Part shown: piece after piece, positions 1 through 8,981 of the stretch
How positions within the stretch are numbered: position 1 is the stretch's first letter
How the letters are laid out: the number at the start of each line of letters is the position of its first letter
NCBI GenBank assembly: GCA_035942915.1
Contig: DASZCR010000269.1
Span: 1 to 33,015 of the forward strand
Source of the DNA: DASZCR01 sp035942915
Lineage (GTDB): Bacteria > Acidobacteriota > Blastocatellia > Pyrinomonadales > Pyrinomonadaceae
DNA length: 33,015 bases
Direction: 5' to 3'
Notes under the pieces: model-generated
Database searches by the model: none
Told to the model about the DNA's origin: nothing
Seen by the model: the letters and a program-made list of their open reading frames with translations, nothing else
Position numbers and translations under genes: made by a program

Positions 1-3000
1 CGCTTGAGTAGTTCACGAAAACTCGGAGAGCCGGACACGTCCGCGCGCAGCGCCAACGTGTTGACGAAGAAGCCTATCAACCCTTCAACTTCGATTCGGT
101 TGCGGTTGGCAATCGGCGAGCCGACAATGATGTCTTCCAGACCTGTGTAGCGATGGAGCACGGCCTTGAAGGCGGCGAGCAGCGACATGAACAGAGTCGC
201 CCCTTCGCGCTGCGCCAATTCATTCAGGCTCTCGACCAATCTCGACGGAAGATTGAGCGTCTGGCTTGCGCCGCGAAAACTCTGGACGGGCGGGCGCGGC
301 CTGTCTGTCGGCAACTCCAAAACAGGAAGCGTCCCGCCGAGTTGTCGTTTCCAGTACTGCCAGTGAGTTTCCAGCACCTCCCCCGCGAGATGCGTGCGCT
401 GCCAGTGTGCGAAATCCGCATACTGAATCGGCAGCGGAGAGAGCGGCGAAGGCTTCCCTTCGACGAAGGCGCTGTAAAGCTCGGCCACTTCACGCACCAA
501 AACGCCCATGCTCCAACCATCCGAGATGATGTGGTGCATGGTAAACAGCAGGACATGGTCTTCCGCAGAGAGACGCAGCAGACCGAGCCTGTACAGCGGC
601 CCGCGCTCTAAATCGAACGGACGACGCGCTTCGGCAGATGCGCGCTCGCGCGCTTCCCTGATTCGCTCCTCTTCCGGCAGGTGGCTCACGTCCGAAACCG
701 GCAGGTCTAACTCGACGTGCGGAGCGATAAGCTGGACGGGCTGACCGTCGTTCATGCCGAAGCTCGTGCGCAGGCTCTCATGCCGCCTGACGATTTCGCT
801 CAACGTCTGTCGCAGAGCGGGGACGTTCAATTGCCCCGTGAGGCGCACGGCGACGGGCAGGTTGTAGGCCGAACTGCTCGGCTCAAGCTTGTGTATAAAC
901 CACAGGCGTTGCTGCGCGAACGAGAGCGGCAGATGCCCTTCGCGCGCGACGGGAACGAGCGGTTGAGGCGACGCGCCCTGACCGGCGCGCATACCTGCTT
1001 CGACACGTTGCGCCAGCCCTGCGACGGTCGGGCACTCGAAGAGCGCGCGCAGAGGTAAATCAACAGCGAAGCTCTCACGCACGCGCGAGATGAGTTGCGT
1101 TGCCAGCAGCGAGTGGCCGCCGAGAGCGAAAAAGTCGTCTTCAATGCCGATGCGTTCGACCTTGAGGACTTCGCTCCAAATTCTCGCCAGCAGTTCCTCG
1201 ATGGGCGTGCGCGGCGCGACGAAACTTTCAGCGAGCGCATCTCGACGCAGTTCCGGCGCAGGCAGCGCCGGACGGTTCACCTTGCCGCTCGCCGTCTGCG
1301 GCAGCTTTTCCAGCATCACGAAGGCCGACGGAATCATGTACTCCGGCAACTTCTTCTGTAACCGCTGGCGCAATTCCGGGGCGCTGATGTGCTCTCCTTC
1401 ATTCGTCGCCACATACCCGACCAGACGCTTGTCGCCCGCCTCGTCCTCACGCACGACCACCGCCGCCTCTCTCACCCCTTCCTGCTCCGAGAGAACAGCC
1501 TCTATCTCTCCCAACTCGATGCGATAGCCGCGAATCTTGACCTGATGGTCGAAACGCCCCAGATACTCTATCTCGCCGCTTGCGAGCATCCGCACACGGT
1601 CGCCCGTCCGATACAGGCGCGCGCCCGGTTCGCTGCTGTAAAGATGCGGAATGAATCTCTCGGCAGTTAAATCTGGACGGTTCGAGTAGCCGCGCGCGAT
1701 GCCTGCGCCACCGGCATAGAGTTCTCCGGCGACGCCGACCGGCACAGGCTGAAGATACTCGTCGAGCACGTAGCCCTGCATGTTATGCGACGGCCGTCCG
1801 ATAGGGATGGCGGATAAGTCTTCGTGCGGGCGAAATTCGTAACAGGCGCACCAGATGGTCGTCTCCGTCGGCCCATAGATGTTAATCAACTGCGACTGGG
1901 GAAGGAGTTGATGATGCATCTCCACCAATTTCGGCGGAACGGCCTCTGCGGCGACGTGGACGACGCGCAGGGAGCGCAACTGCTCTCTCTGCGCCTGCTC
2001 CAACAACAACCTGTAGAACGAGGGAACGACACAGATATAAGTGATGCCCTTCTCCGCAATCAGCCGCGCAACCTGCGACGGGTCTGCCTGCTCTCCCTCA
2101 CGCGCGAGGCTCAACAGGCCGCCCTGAGTTAACGGATAGAAGATGCCGAGCATCGAGCCGTCGAAGGCATACGACATCAACAACAGCGACGACTCGATTG
2201 GCTCGCTCCTTTCGGCAAACGGTGCGAGGATGGAATTGACGAGGCTGGCATGACTGACCACCACGCCCTTCGGCTGTCCCGTCGAGCCGGACGTGTAGAT
2301 AATGTAGGCCGTATTCTCTCCGTCAACTCCGCTCTCTATCACCCCGCCGCCCGTCTCGACATCACTGCCCGACTCCTGCTCTCCATCCTTCGCATCTATC
2401 TCGACAACCTCTACGCCCTCGCCTATCACCTCTGCGCTCAATCCGACATCCGTCGTCACCAGCACGCGCACGCCCGCATCCGTCAACACATACCTGATGC
2501 GCTCGCGCGGCGTCTTCGCCTCCACCGGCACATATGCTCCACCTGCCTTGAGCACGCCAAGCAAACCGATAATCTGCTCCGCCGAACGCTCCATCAGAAG
2601 ACCGACTCTCACCTCCGGCCTGACGCCCAACGCTCGCAGATGTTGAGCTAAACGATTGGCGCGGTTGTTCAACTCCCGATAGGTCAGAGAAGTTCCTGCG
2701 AACTCAAGGGCAGGCGCGTCGGGTGTGCGTTCGACTTGAGCTTCAAAGAGTTGATGAATGGTGCGTGTGGGAGGCAGTTCGTGCTGTGTGTTGTTGAAGT
2801 CGGAGAGAAGTTGGTGACGTTCCTGCGGTGTCAGTAGCGGCAGGTCGCAGATGCGTCGGTCGGGGTCGGCGGCAATGCCTTGCAGGAGCGTCTGGAAGTG
2901 TTCGAGAAGACGGCTAATAGTCTCCCTTTCAAAGAGTCCCGCGTTGTAGGCCAGCAGGCCGCTCAGGCCGTCGGGCAGTTCGTGGATGTGAAGCTCAAGG

Positions 3001-4283
3001 TCGAATCTCACCACGTCGCTCTCGAACTCCTGCGGGCGGGCGGTCAGTCCGTGCAACTCCAAATCGCCCATCGGCGCGTTTTGTAGAGCCAGAATGACCT
3101 GCACGAGCGGGTTGCGGCTCAGGTCTCTGTCGGGATGCAGTTCTTCGACCAACTTTTCAAAAGGCAAGTCCTGATGCGCGTAAGCTCCGAGAGCCATGCG
3201 TTGCACGCGTCGCAGCAACTCCCTGAAGGTCGGGTTGTCGTGAAGCTTCGTGCGCAGCACCAGCGTGTTGACGAAGAAGCCGATGAGCGGCTCGGTTTCG
3301 GCATGCTTGCGATTGGCGATGGGCGAACCGATGAGGATGTCTTCCTGCCCTGTGTAGCGCCGCAGCAAGACCTGAAAGGCTGCGAGCATCATCATGAAGA
3401 CCGTCGCGTCTTCGCCGTGCGCGAGTTGTTTGAGGCGTTCGGACAAATCTCTGCCGAGCGTGAACGGCACGTGGCCGCCTTGATAGTTCTGGACGGGCGG
3501 GCGCGGATGGTCGGTCGGAAGCTGTAGCACGGGCAGGTCGCCGCCGAGTTGCTCGCGCCAGTAAGCAAGCTGCTCCGCGAGTGCCGCGCCTTGCAGCCAG
3601 TTGCGTTGCCAGACGCTAAAGTCCGCATACTGAATCGGCAGTTCGGGGAGCGGCGATTCCTCCCCTTGCGCATAAGCCGAATAGATAGCGCCGAATTCGC
3701 GCACCAAAACGCCCATGCTCCAACCATCCGAGATGATGTGATGGAGCGTAAACAGCAGGACGTGGTCTTCTGTCGAGAGTCGGAGCAGGCGTGTGCGCAG
3801 CAGAGGGCCGCGCGCGAGGTCGAAGGGGCGACGCGCCTCTTCCGTCGCCAGACGCACGGCCTCCGCTTCGCGCTCCGACGACGGCAGCGCGGAGAGGTCT
3901 TCGATGCGCAGGGAGTTTTTCAACTCCGGTGCGATAACCTGTAGAGGCTGGCGGTCGGGACTCAGTGTGAAAGTTGTGCGCAGGACTTCGTGGCGACGAA
4001 TAATCTCGTTGAGACAACGGTCTAAGGCGTCAATCTTGAGGGGGCCGGTGAGGCGCAGTGCCGCAGGGATATTGTAGGCGGAACTGTTGGGCTGAAGTTG
4101 GTCGATGAACCAGAGACGCTGTTGCGCGAACGAGAGCGGCAGCACATTTTCGGAACTACTGCGCCGCTCGATTGTCTGCTCGACCGACACTTCGCTCATC
4201 CGGCGCTGCAAACGTTTTTCGAGTAACGCTCGCTTGGCCGCCGAAAGCTGTGATAGTCGAGCCGCCGCATCGGTGAGAGACAT
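1..4283 (-). CDS. NRPS, C-A-PCP-C..., C-terminus beyond the window edge
   Basis: Non-ribosomal peptide synthetase, latest-acting subunit in view. The frame is open from the ATG at 4283-4281 to base 3 (1427 codons, no stop), so the gene is truncated only by the window border. Order: an N-terminal docking helix of about 30 residues (LSAAKRALLEKRLQRR), an LCL-type condensation domain (LSFAQQRLWF; HHIISDGW near residue 183), an adenylation domain (YTSGSTGQPKG near 664; YGPTETT; GKVNRPALP near 1001), a PCP (LGGHSLLATQL near 1057) and a second condensation domain (HHIISDGW near 1252) that runs off the edge. My by-eye specificity code is D-G-L-C-H-A-I-I-W-K, which I cannot assign; it resembles the code of the preceding gene, and both have the unusual A2 segment VPVEAKTPRERI. 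The start has a good ribosome site (AAGGAAG, 5 nt before ATG). It lies 75 bp after the previous stop, probably in the same operon. No thioesterase is seen. Confidence 0.95.
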   Translation of the reverse strand, partial: MSLTDAAARLSQLSAAKRALLEKRLQRRMSEVSVEQTIERRSSSENVLPLSFAQQRLWFIDQLQPNSSAYNIPAALRLTGPLKIDALDRCLNEIIRRHEVLRTTFTLSPDRQPLQVIAPELKNSLRIEDLSALPSSEREAEAVRLATEEARRPFDLARGPLLRTRLLRLSTEDHVLLFTLHHIISDGWSMGVLVREFGAIYSAYAQGEESPLPELPIQYADFSVWQRNWLQGAALAEQLAYWREQLGGDLPVLQLPTDHPRPPVQNYQGGHVPFTLGRDLSERLKQLAHGEDATVFMMMLAAFQVLLRRYTGQEDILIGSPIANRKHAETEPLIGFFVNTLVLRTKLHDNPTFRELLRRVQRMALGAYAHQDLPFEKLVEELHPDRDLSRNPLVQVILALQNAPMGDLELHGLTARPQEFESDVVRFDLELHIHELPDGLSGLLAYNAGLFERETISRLLEHFQTLLQGIAADPDRRICDLPLLTPQERHQLLSDFNNTQHELPPTRTIHQLFEAQVERTPDAPALEFAGTSLTYRELNNRANRLAQHLRALGVRPEVRVGLLMERSAEQIIGLLGVLKAGGAYVPVEAKTPRERIRYVLTDAGVRVLVTTDVGLSAEVIGEGVEVVEIDAKDGEQESGSDVETGGGVIESGVDGENTAYIIYTSGSTGQPKGVVVSHASLVNSILAPFAERSEPIESSLLLMSYAFDGSMLGIFYPLTQGGLLSLAREGEQADPSQVARLIAEKGITYICVVPSFYRLLLEQAQREQLRSLRVVHVAAEAVPPKLVEMHHQLLPQSQLINIYGPTETTIWCACYEFRPHEDLSAIPIGRPSHNMQGYVLDEYLQPVPVGVAGELYAGGAGIARGYSNRPDLTAERFIPHLYSSEPGARLYRTGDRVRMLASGEIEYLGRFDHQVKIRGYRIELGEIEAVLSEQEGVREAAVVVREDEAGDKRLVGYVATNEGEHISAPELRQRLQKKLPEYMIPSAFVMLEKLPQTASGKVNRPALPAPELRRDALAESFVAPRTPIEELLARIWSEVLKVERIGIEDDFFALGGHSLLATQLISRVRESFAVDLPLRALFECPTVAGLAQRVEAGMRAGQGASPQPLVPVAREGHLPLSFAQQRLWFIHKLEPSSSAYNLPVAVRLTGQLNVPALRQTLSEIVRRHESLRTSFGMNDGQPVQLIAPHVELDLPVSDVSHLPEEERIREARERASAEARRPFDLERGPLYRLGLLRLSAEDHVLLFTMHHIISDGWSMGVLVREVAELYSAFVEGKPSPLSPLPIQYADFAHWQRTHLAGEVLETHWQYWKRQLGGTLPVLELPTDRPRPPVQSFRGASQTLNLPSRLVESLNELAQREGATLFMSLLAAFKAVLHRYTGLEDIIVGSPIANRNRIEVEGLIGFFVNTLALRADVSGSPSFRELLK
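2462..2831. repeat. Copy 1 of a 370-bp near-identical intragenic repeat
   Basis: Matches 5891-6260 at a constant offset of 3429 bp, with about 16 differences counted by eye; the last 115 bp or so are identical. It encodes the C-to-A linker and first part of the adenylation domain (from LTPQERHQLLSDFNNTQ to the ERIRYVL segment) of the partial NRPS gene. Confidence 0.85.
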
Positions 4284-4284
4284 G

Positions 4285-4295
4285 CTGCTTCCTTA
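4285..4295 (-). promoter_or_regulatory. Ribosome binding site of the last NRPS gene
   Basis: On the minus strand the bases before the ATG read GATAAGGAAGCAGC. The AAGGAAG core sits about 4-5 nt from the start codon. This supports the start chosen at 4283 and shows the gene can be translated independently although it follows the previous gene closely. Confidence 0.6.
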
Positions 4296-4332
4296 TCGGT
4301 CGGGAGTCGAGAGCAGTAACGCGAGCCACGAC

Positions 4333-4380
4333 GACTGAGGTCTCCCGGCCGCTCTACTCTAGGCTCCTGAGACCTGACTG
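4333..4380. repeat. Short inverted repeat flanked by a 5-bp direct repeat
   Basis: AGGTCTC (4338-4344) and its exact reverse complement GAGACCT (4369-4375) enclose 24 bp. Both are flanked on the outside by GACTG (4333-4337 and 4376-4380). The arrangement spans the stop codon of the upstream NRPS gene, so its last residues are encoded inside. It could be a hairpin between two cistrons or the footprint of a tiny inserted element. There is no T-run, so it is not a standard intrinsic terminator. Confidence 0.45.
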
Positions 4381-7300
4381 TCCTTGAGCAAACGCTCCGC
4401 TTCCTCCTCGCTGATTTGATTCATCTGCGCGATGAGTTCTTCTTCAATGACGAGCGCCAGTTCGGCGATGGTCGGATGCCGGAAGAGGGCTGTTAAAGGC
4501 AACTCGATTTCAAAGACCTTGCGCACTTGATAAGCGAGCTTTGTCGCCAGCAGAGAATCGCCGCCCAGTTCAAAGAAATTGCCCTCGATACTGACCCGCT
4601 CTTGCCCCAGCACGCTGCCCCAGAGTTTCGCCAGCATCTCTTCCGTCATGTTGCGCGGGGCGACGTATGACGCTTCCGGCGTGGTCTGCGCGGCGTCGGG
4701 CGCGGGCAAAGCCTGACGGTTCACCTTGCCGCTCGTCGTCTGCGGCAACTTCTCCAACAAGACGAACGCAGACGGTATCATGTACTCCGGCAACTTCTCC
4801 TTTAACGCATCTCGCAGCTTATTGGCCGACCCCTCCTCCTGTTCCCCCTCGACCGCCAGATAAGCCACGAGGCGTTTATTACCCGGCTCGTCCTCGCGGA
4901 CAATCACTGCCGCATCCTGTACTCCTTCCTGCTCCGTGAGAATGGCCTCTATCTCTCCCAATTCGACTCGATAGCCTCTCAGCTTCACCTGATGGTCGAG
5001 ACGGCCGAGATACTCTATCTCGCCGCTCGAAACAAAACGCGCGCGGTCGCCCGTGCGATACAGACGCGCGCCCGGTTCGCTGCTGTATGGATGCGGAATG
5101 AATCTCTCTGCGGTCAACTCAGGGCGGTTCAAATAGCCGCGCGCCACGCCGCGCCCGCCGATGAAGAGTTCTCCGGCGATGCCAAGCGGCGCGAGTTGCA
5201 GATGCTCGTCGAGCACGTAGGTCTGTGTGTTATGTGAAGGACGGCCAATCAGTATCGGCTTATCTGCGTCTCCGGCGCGGAACTCGTAGGAGGTGCACCA
5301 GACGGTCGTCTCCGTCGGCCCATAGAGGTTGAAGAGACGTGTCTGAGGCAGAAGCTCCTGATGCCTGCCGACCAGTTCCGGCGTGCAGGCTTCGCCGCCG
5401 ACGTGCACGACGCGCAGCGTTCGCAACTGCTCGGCCTGCGCCTGTTCCAGAAGCAACTCGTAGAATGACGGGACGGTGAAGATAGTGGAGATGTCACTTT
5501 CGGCAATCAGCCGTGCGACCTGTGTCGGGTCGGCCTGCTGCCCTTCGCGCGGAACCAACAGCTTCGCGCCCTGTGTGAGAGCGGTGAAGATACTGAGTAT
5601 CGAGCCGTCGAAGGCATACGACATCAACAGCAGCGATGCCGTAATCGGCTCAGGCTTCGGGGAGAATGGCGCGAGCATCGTATTGACGAGGTTGGCATGG
5701 CTGACGACGACTCCCTTCGGCTGTCCTGTCGAACCGGACGTGTAGATAACGTATGCGGCGTTGTCTCCATCCACTTCCCACGCTACCGCCTCGCGCTTCG
5801 CGTCGCCTCCCGCGCCGTCCAGTTTATCTATCTCTACAACGGACACATCTTCCGCTACCAATCCTTCTGTCAGTTCGCCATGCGTCACGAGCACGCGCAC
5901 GCCCGCATCAGCCAAGACATACCTGATGCGCTCGCGCGGCGTCTTCGCCTCCACCGGCACGTATGCTCCGCCTGCCTTGAGCACGCCGAGCAAACCGATA
6001 ATCTGCTCCGCCGAACGCTCCATCAAAAGACCGACTCTCACTTCCGGCCTGACGCCGAGTGCGCGCAGATGTTGAGCTAAACGATTGGCGCGGTTGTTCA
6101 ACTCGCGATAGGTCAGAGAAGTTCCTGCAAACTCAAGTGCGGGCGCGTCGGGTGTGCGTTCGACTTGAGCTTCAAAGAGTTGATGAATGGTGCGTGTGGG
6201 AGGCAGTTCGTGCTGTGTGTTGTTGAAGTCGGAGAGAAGTTGGTGACGTTCCTGCGGTGTGAGCAGGGGAAGTTCTCTGATGCGCTGGTCTGGATTGGCG
6301 ACGATGTGTAGGAGCAGAGTTTCCAGATGTTTCGCCATGCGCTCGATGCGCGGGCGTGCATAAAGCCCTTCGATGTATTCAAACGAGCCGTCGAAGCCGT
6401 CGGAGGTTTCCGTCAAAGCGAGCGTCAGGTCGAATCTCGACGCGCCGTTGTCAATCACGAGCGGCGTGACTTTGAGACCCATCGACTCCATCGTCGTCAG
6501 TTCGGGAAAATCGAGATAGATGAAGGCGGCTTGCGCGATGGGGTTGCGGCTGGGGTCTTGTCTGGGTCGCAACTCCTGCACAAGTTTGCCGAAAGGCAGG
6601 TCTTGATGGGCGTATGCGCCGAGGGCTGTTTCGCGCTCGCGTGCGAGCAGTTCGCGGAAGGTCGGATTGCCGGACATGTCCGTACGCAGCACGAGCAGGT
6701 TCAGGAGGAAGCCAACAAGGTTCTGCGTCTCCGGGCGGTCGCGGTTGGCTATCGAACAGCCGACCAGCATGTCCTCCTGCCCCGTGTAGCGATAGAGCAG
6801 AAGCTTGTAGGCGGCCATCAGCGTCATGTACATCGTCACGCCCTCGACGCGGCTCAGTTCTCTGAGTGCTTCGAGCAGGGAGTGTGAGAGATGAAAGTAG
6901 ACGCGTGCGCCGCGAAAAGTTTGAATGGCCGGGCGCGGGCTGTCGGCCGGAAGTTCGAGAACGAAGGGCGCGCCCTCCAACTGCTTCTTCCAATAGGCGA
7001 GTTGCTCCTGATAAATCTCGCCGCGCATCCGCTCGCGCTGCCAGACGGCATAATCGACAAACTGAATCGGCAGTTCCGGCAGAGGCGACGGCTGTCCCTG
7101 TAGGAACGCATAGTAGAGCGCGCCGATTTCCTGTTCGATGACGGCGGCCGACCAGCGGTCTGTGATGCTGTGATGCATGTTGAGATAGAAGACATGGTCT
7201 AACTCGTGCAAGCGGAGCAGACCTGCGCGCACGAGCGGCCCCTGTTCCAAATCGAACGGTGCGGAGACATCTTCTATCACCAGACGCAGGGCTTCGGCTT

Positions 7301-7709
7301 CGCGCTCGGCTTCCGGCAGCGAGCCTAAATCGACGGGCGTCATCGACAGTTCGAGGGTCGGTGCGATGAACTGCATCGGCTGACCTTCGACAACCTTGAA
7401 GGTGGTGCGCAGGACTTCGTGGCGGCGGAGCAGTTCGTTGGCGGCGCGGCGCATGGCCGAGACATCGAGCGGGCCTCTCAAGCGGCTGGCGGTGAAGATA
7501 TTGTAAGCCGTGTTGCCGGGTTGCAACTGGTCTATGAACCACAGTCGCTCCTGGTCGATGGAAGGCGGGTAGAGGTTCGACGCCGTGCGCTCGATGCGCG
7601 GAATCGTCTGCGCTGCGGGCGCATGTAGTCCCTTCTTCTTGAGCCGCGCTTCAAACAGCGCGCGCTGCTGCGGACTTAACGCGGTTATTCTCTCGGCCAG
7701 GTCGCTCAT
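4359..7709 (-). CDS. NRPS single module, C-A-PCP, acting after the PKS and monooxygenase
   Basis: Complete 1116-residue one-module NRPS. It starts with a docking helix (ALSPQQRALFEARLKKKG), then a condensation domain whose C1 motif is SIDQERLWF and whose active-site motif is HHSITDR (residues 179-185). The catalytic His and Asp are kept, but the usual Gly after Asp is Arg. The adenylation domain follows (YTSGSTGQPKG near 658; YGPTETTVW; GKVNRQALP near 998), then a PCP (ELGGDSLLATKL near 1050) and the tail ISEEEAERLLKD, a common C-terminal docking segment. Code read by eye: D-G-L-F-H-G-L-V-W-K, not assigned. By position it should accept the ketide acyl chain from the PKS ACP, so a ketide-accepting ('hybrid') C domain is expected; this is inference. 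Its ATG lies 6 bp after the monooxygenase stop, with GAGGAA just upstream, so the two are co-translated. The C-A linker and A-domain N-terminus are nearly identical in DNA to the next gene. Confidence 0.97.
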   Translation of the reverse strand: MSDLAERITALSPQQRALFEARLKKKGLHAPAAQTIPRIERTASNLYPPSIDQERLWFIDQLQPGNTAYNIFTASRLRGPLDVSAMRRAANELLRRHEVLRTTFKVVEGQPMQFIAPTLELSMTPVDLGSLPEAEREAEALRLVIEDVSAPFDLEQGPLVRAGLLRLHELDHVFYLNMHHSITDRWSAAVIEQEIGALYYAFLQGQPSPLPELPIQFVDYAVWQRERMRGEIYQEQLAYWKKQLEGAPFVLELPADSPRPAIQTFRGARVYFHLSHSLLEALRELSRVEGVTMYMTLMAAYKLLLYRYTGQEDMLVGCSIANRDRPETQNLVGFLLNLLVLRTDMSGNPTFRELLARERETALGAYAHQDLPFGKLVQELRPRQDPSRNPIAQAAFIYLDFPELTTMESMGLKVTPLVIDNGASRFDLTLALTETSDGFDGSFEYIEGLYARPRIERMAKHLETLLLHIVANPDQRIRELPLLTPQERHQLLSDFNNTQHELPPTRTIHQLFEAQVERTPDAPALEFAGTSLTYRELNNRANRLAQHLRALGVRPEVRVGLLMERSAEQIIGLLGVLKAGGAYVPVEAKTPRERIRYVLADAGVRVLVTHGELTEGLVAEDVSVVEIDKLDGAGGDAKREAVAWEVDGDNAAYVIYTSGSTGQPKGVVVSHANLVNTMLAPFSPKPEPITASLLLMSYAFDGSILSIFTALTQGAKLLVPREGQQADPTQVARLIAESDISTIFTVPSFYELLLEQAQAEQLRTLRVVHVGGEACTPELVGRHQELLPQTRLFNLYGPTETTVWCTSYEFRAGDADKPILIGRPSHNTQTYVLDEHLQLAPLGIAGELFIGGRGVARGYLNRPELTAERFIPHPYSSEPGARLYRTGDRARFVSSGEIEYLGRLDHQVKLRGYRVELGEIEAILTEQEGVQDAAVIVREDEPGNKRLVAYLAVEGEQEEGSANKLRDALKEKLPEYMIPSAFVLLEKLPQTTSGKVNRQALPAPDAAQTTPEASYVAPRNMTEEMLAKLWGSVLGQERVSIEGNFFELGGDSLLATKLAYQVRKVFEIELPLTALFRHPTIAELALVIEEELIAQMNQISEEEAERLLKDSQVSGA
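5891..6260. repeat. Copy 2 of a 370-bp near-identical intragenic repeat
   Basis: Second copy of the 2462-2831 sequence, in the equivalent C-A linker and A-domain N-terminus of the C-A-PCP gene. The offset is about one module length, as expected for a tandem module duplication, but the identity is far above that of the flanking C domain, which points to later gene conversion or a recent crossover. Confidence 0.85.
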
Positions 7710-7715
7710 TCTTCC

Positions 7716-8981
7716 TCACTTCGTCGAGTCGGCCGAGACGGCCGACGCTGCTTGCGCGAAATGCTCTCTCAACTCATTCAAGTAGTTCAGGCTTTCCAGA
7801 ACGGAATCCGTATCGACTCCGAAGTCGATGAGACAGGCCAGTTCGTCAACCCCTGCGGCCGACAGAGTTTCAATCAGCCGTGCACACTTGGCAGGCGTGC
7901 CCATCAAGGTGCGGTCTTGAAAATAGGTCTCGAAGGCCGCCGCCATCAGAGCATCTTTGTCGGCTTCGCTCAGGCTCGACGGGTCAGCCTGCACATTCTC
8001 GAACTGCTTAAAGTAATTCCGCAGATAGTTGGAGAAAGGCTGTCTGACCTTCTCTTTGACGGCCGCGTTGGCTTCGCCGATAAAGGTGTGCGCCATCAGC
8101 GAGACGATGCCCGCGTCCGGGTCATGGCCGTGACGTGCGCGCTCTGCGCGATAGTTGCGGACGAACCCTGCAAGGTCAGACGGCGCATAACCGGGCAGCG
8201 CCGCCAGCACGTTCGCCCCAATCGCTCCCGCACGGCTCCACGTTTCGGGATTGCCCGCCGTCGTAATCCATATCGGCAGTTGCGGCTGGATGGGCTTCGG
8301 GAGGATGCTCACCTCGACCTCGCTGCCGTTGGCGCTCTCAAACGTCACAGACTCACCCGCCCACAGCTTCCTGATGGTCTCGATGTGGCGGAACATCACC
8401 TCTTTGCGCTCGTCGTAAGCAGCGGGCGCGAACAGGAAATCGTTCGGATGCCAGCCCGATGCGAACGAGACGCCGACGCGCCCGCGCGACAGATTGTCAA
8501 CCACAGACCATTCTTCCGCGACGCGTACCGGATGATGCAGCGGCAGTGCGACGCTGCCCGCGCGAATCTGCGTGCGCTCGGTAATCATCGCCAGCGCGGC
8601 GCTCAGGACGGAGGGGTTTGGATACAGTCCCCCGAAAGCTTGAAAGTGGCGCTCCGGCGTCCAGACGGCGTCGAAGCCGTGTCGGTCGGCGAACTTCGCG
8701 CTTTCCATCAGCAGACGATATTTGTCGTCGCTGTTTTTCGAGCCGTCGTCGGAGAAAAAGTAGATGCTGAAGCGCACGCTCCTTTCGACTCTCCGCGTCT
8801 TCCACGCCAAAGGGTCTTCGCGGTCGTCGGGAGTGTGGCTCTCAGGCGCGGCCGTCTCGATGGTGTGGGCGGCGTCGTCGCGCGCGAGCGGAGACTGCAA
8901 GCCTTTTTTTCTGAGTCGCAGTTCCAGCAGTTCGCGTTGTTCTGAGGTCAATGCCTCAAGACGCTTGGCGATGTCATCCAT
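7716..8981 (-). CDS. Luciferase-like FMN-dependent monooxygenase, MupA/Atu3671 type, free-standing
   Basis: 421-residue flavin-dependent monooxygenase of the bacterial-luciferase TIM-barrel fold, in the subfamily tied to natural-product assembly lines. Recognisable segments are VRFSIYFFSDD (first strand), FDAVWTPERHFQAFGG, TERTQIRAGSVALPLHHP, EEWSVVDNLSRGRVGVSFASGWHPNDF, PKPIQPQLPIWITTAGNPE and the C-terminal LMGTPAKCARLI. Relatives act on carrier-protein-bound acyl chains, often next to a PKS module, where they are proposed to hydroxylate the chain; the exact reaction here is not shown by the sequence. The first 35 residues (LTSEQRELLELRLRKKGL) are not part of the barrel. They match the docking helices that begin the two following NRPS proteins, which suggests that the enzyme docks on the assembly line. 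Its ATG overlaps the PKS stop by 8 bp (translational coupling), and 6 bp separate its stop from the next NRPS. Confidence 0.93.
   Translation of the reverse strand: MDDIAKRLEALTSEQRELLELRLRKKGLQSPLARDDAAHTIETAAPESHTPDDREDPLAWKTRRVERSVRFSIYFFSDDGSKNSDDKYRLLMESAKFADRHGFDAVWTPERHFQAFGGLYPNPSVLSAALAMITERTQIRAGSVALPLHHPVRVAEEWSVVDNLSRGRVGVSFASGWHPNDFLFAPAAYDERKEVMFRHIETIRKLWAGESVTFESANGSEVEVSILPKPIQPQLPIWITTAGNPETWSRAGAIGANVLAALPGYAPSDLAGFVRNYRAERARHGHDPDAGIVSLMAHTFIGEANAAVKEKVRQPFSNYLRNYFKQFENVQADPSSLSEADKDALMAAAFETYFQDRTLMGTPAKCARLIETLSAAGVDELACLIDFGVDTDSVLESLNYLNELREHFAQAASAVSADSTK

Noticed and set aside
7752..8945. 397-codon plus-strand frame opposite the monooxygenase
   Set aside because: Covers almost the same interval as the monooxygenase, which has clear family motifs. 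The antisense product resembles nothing known to me.
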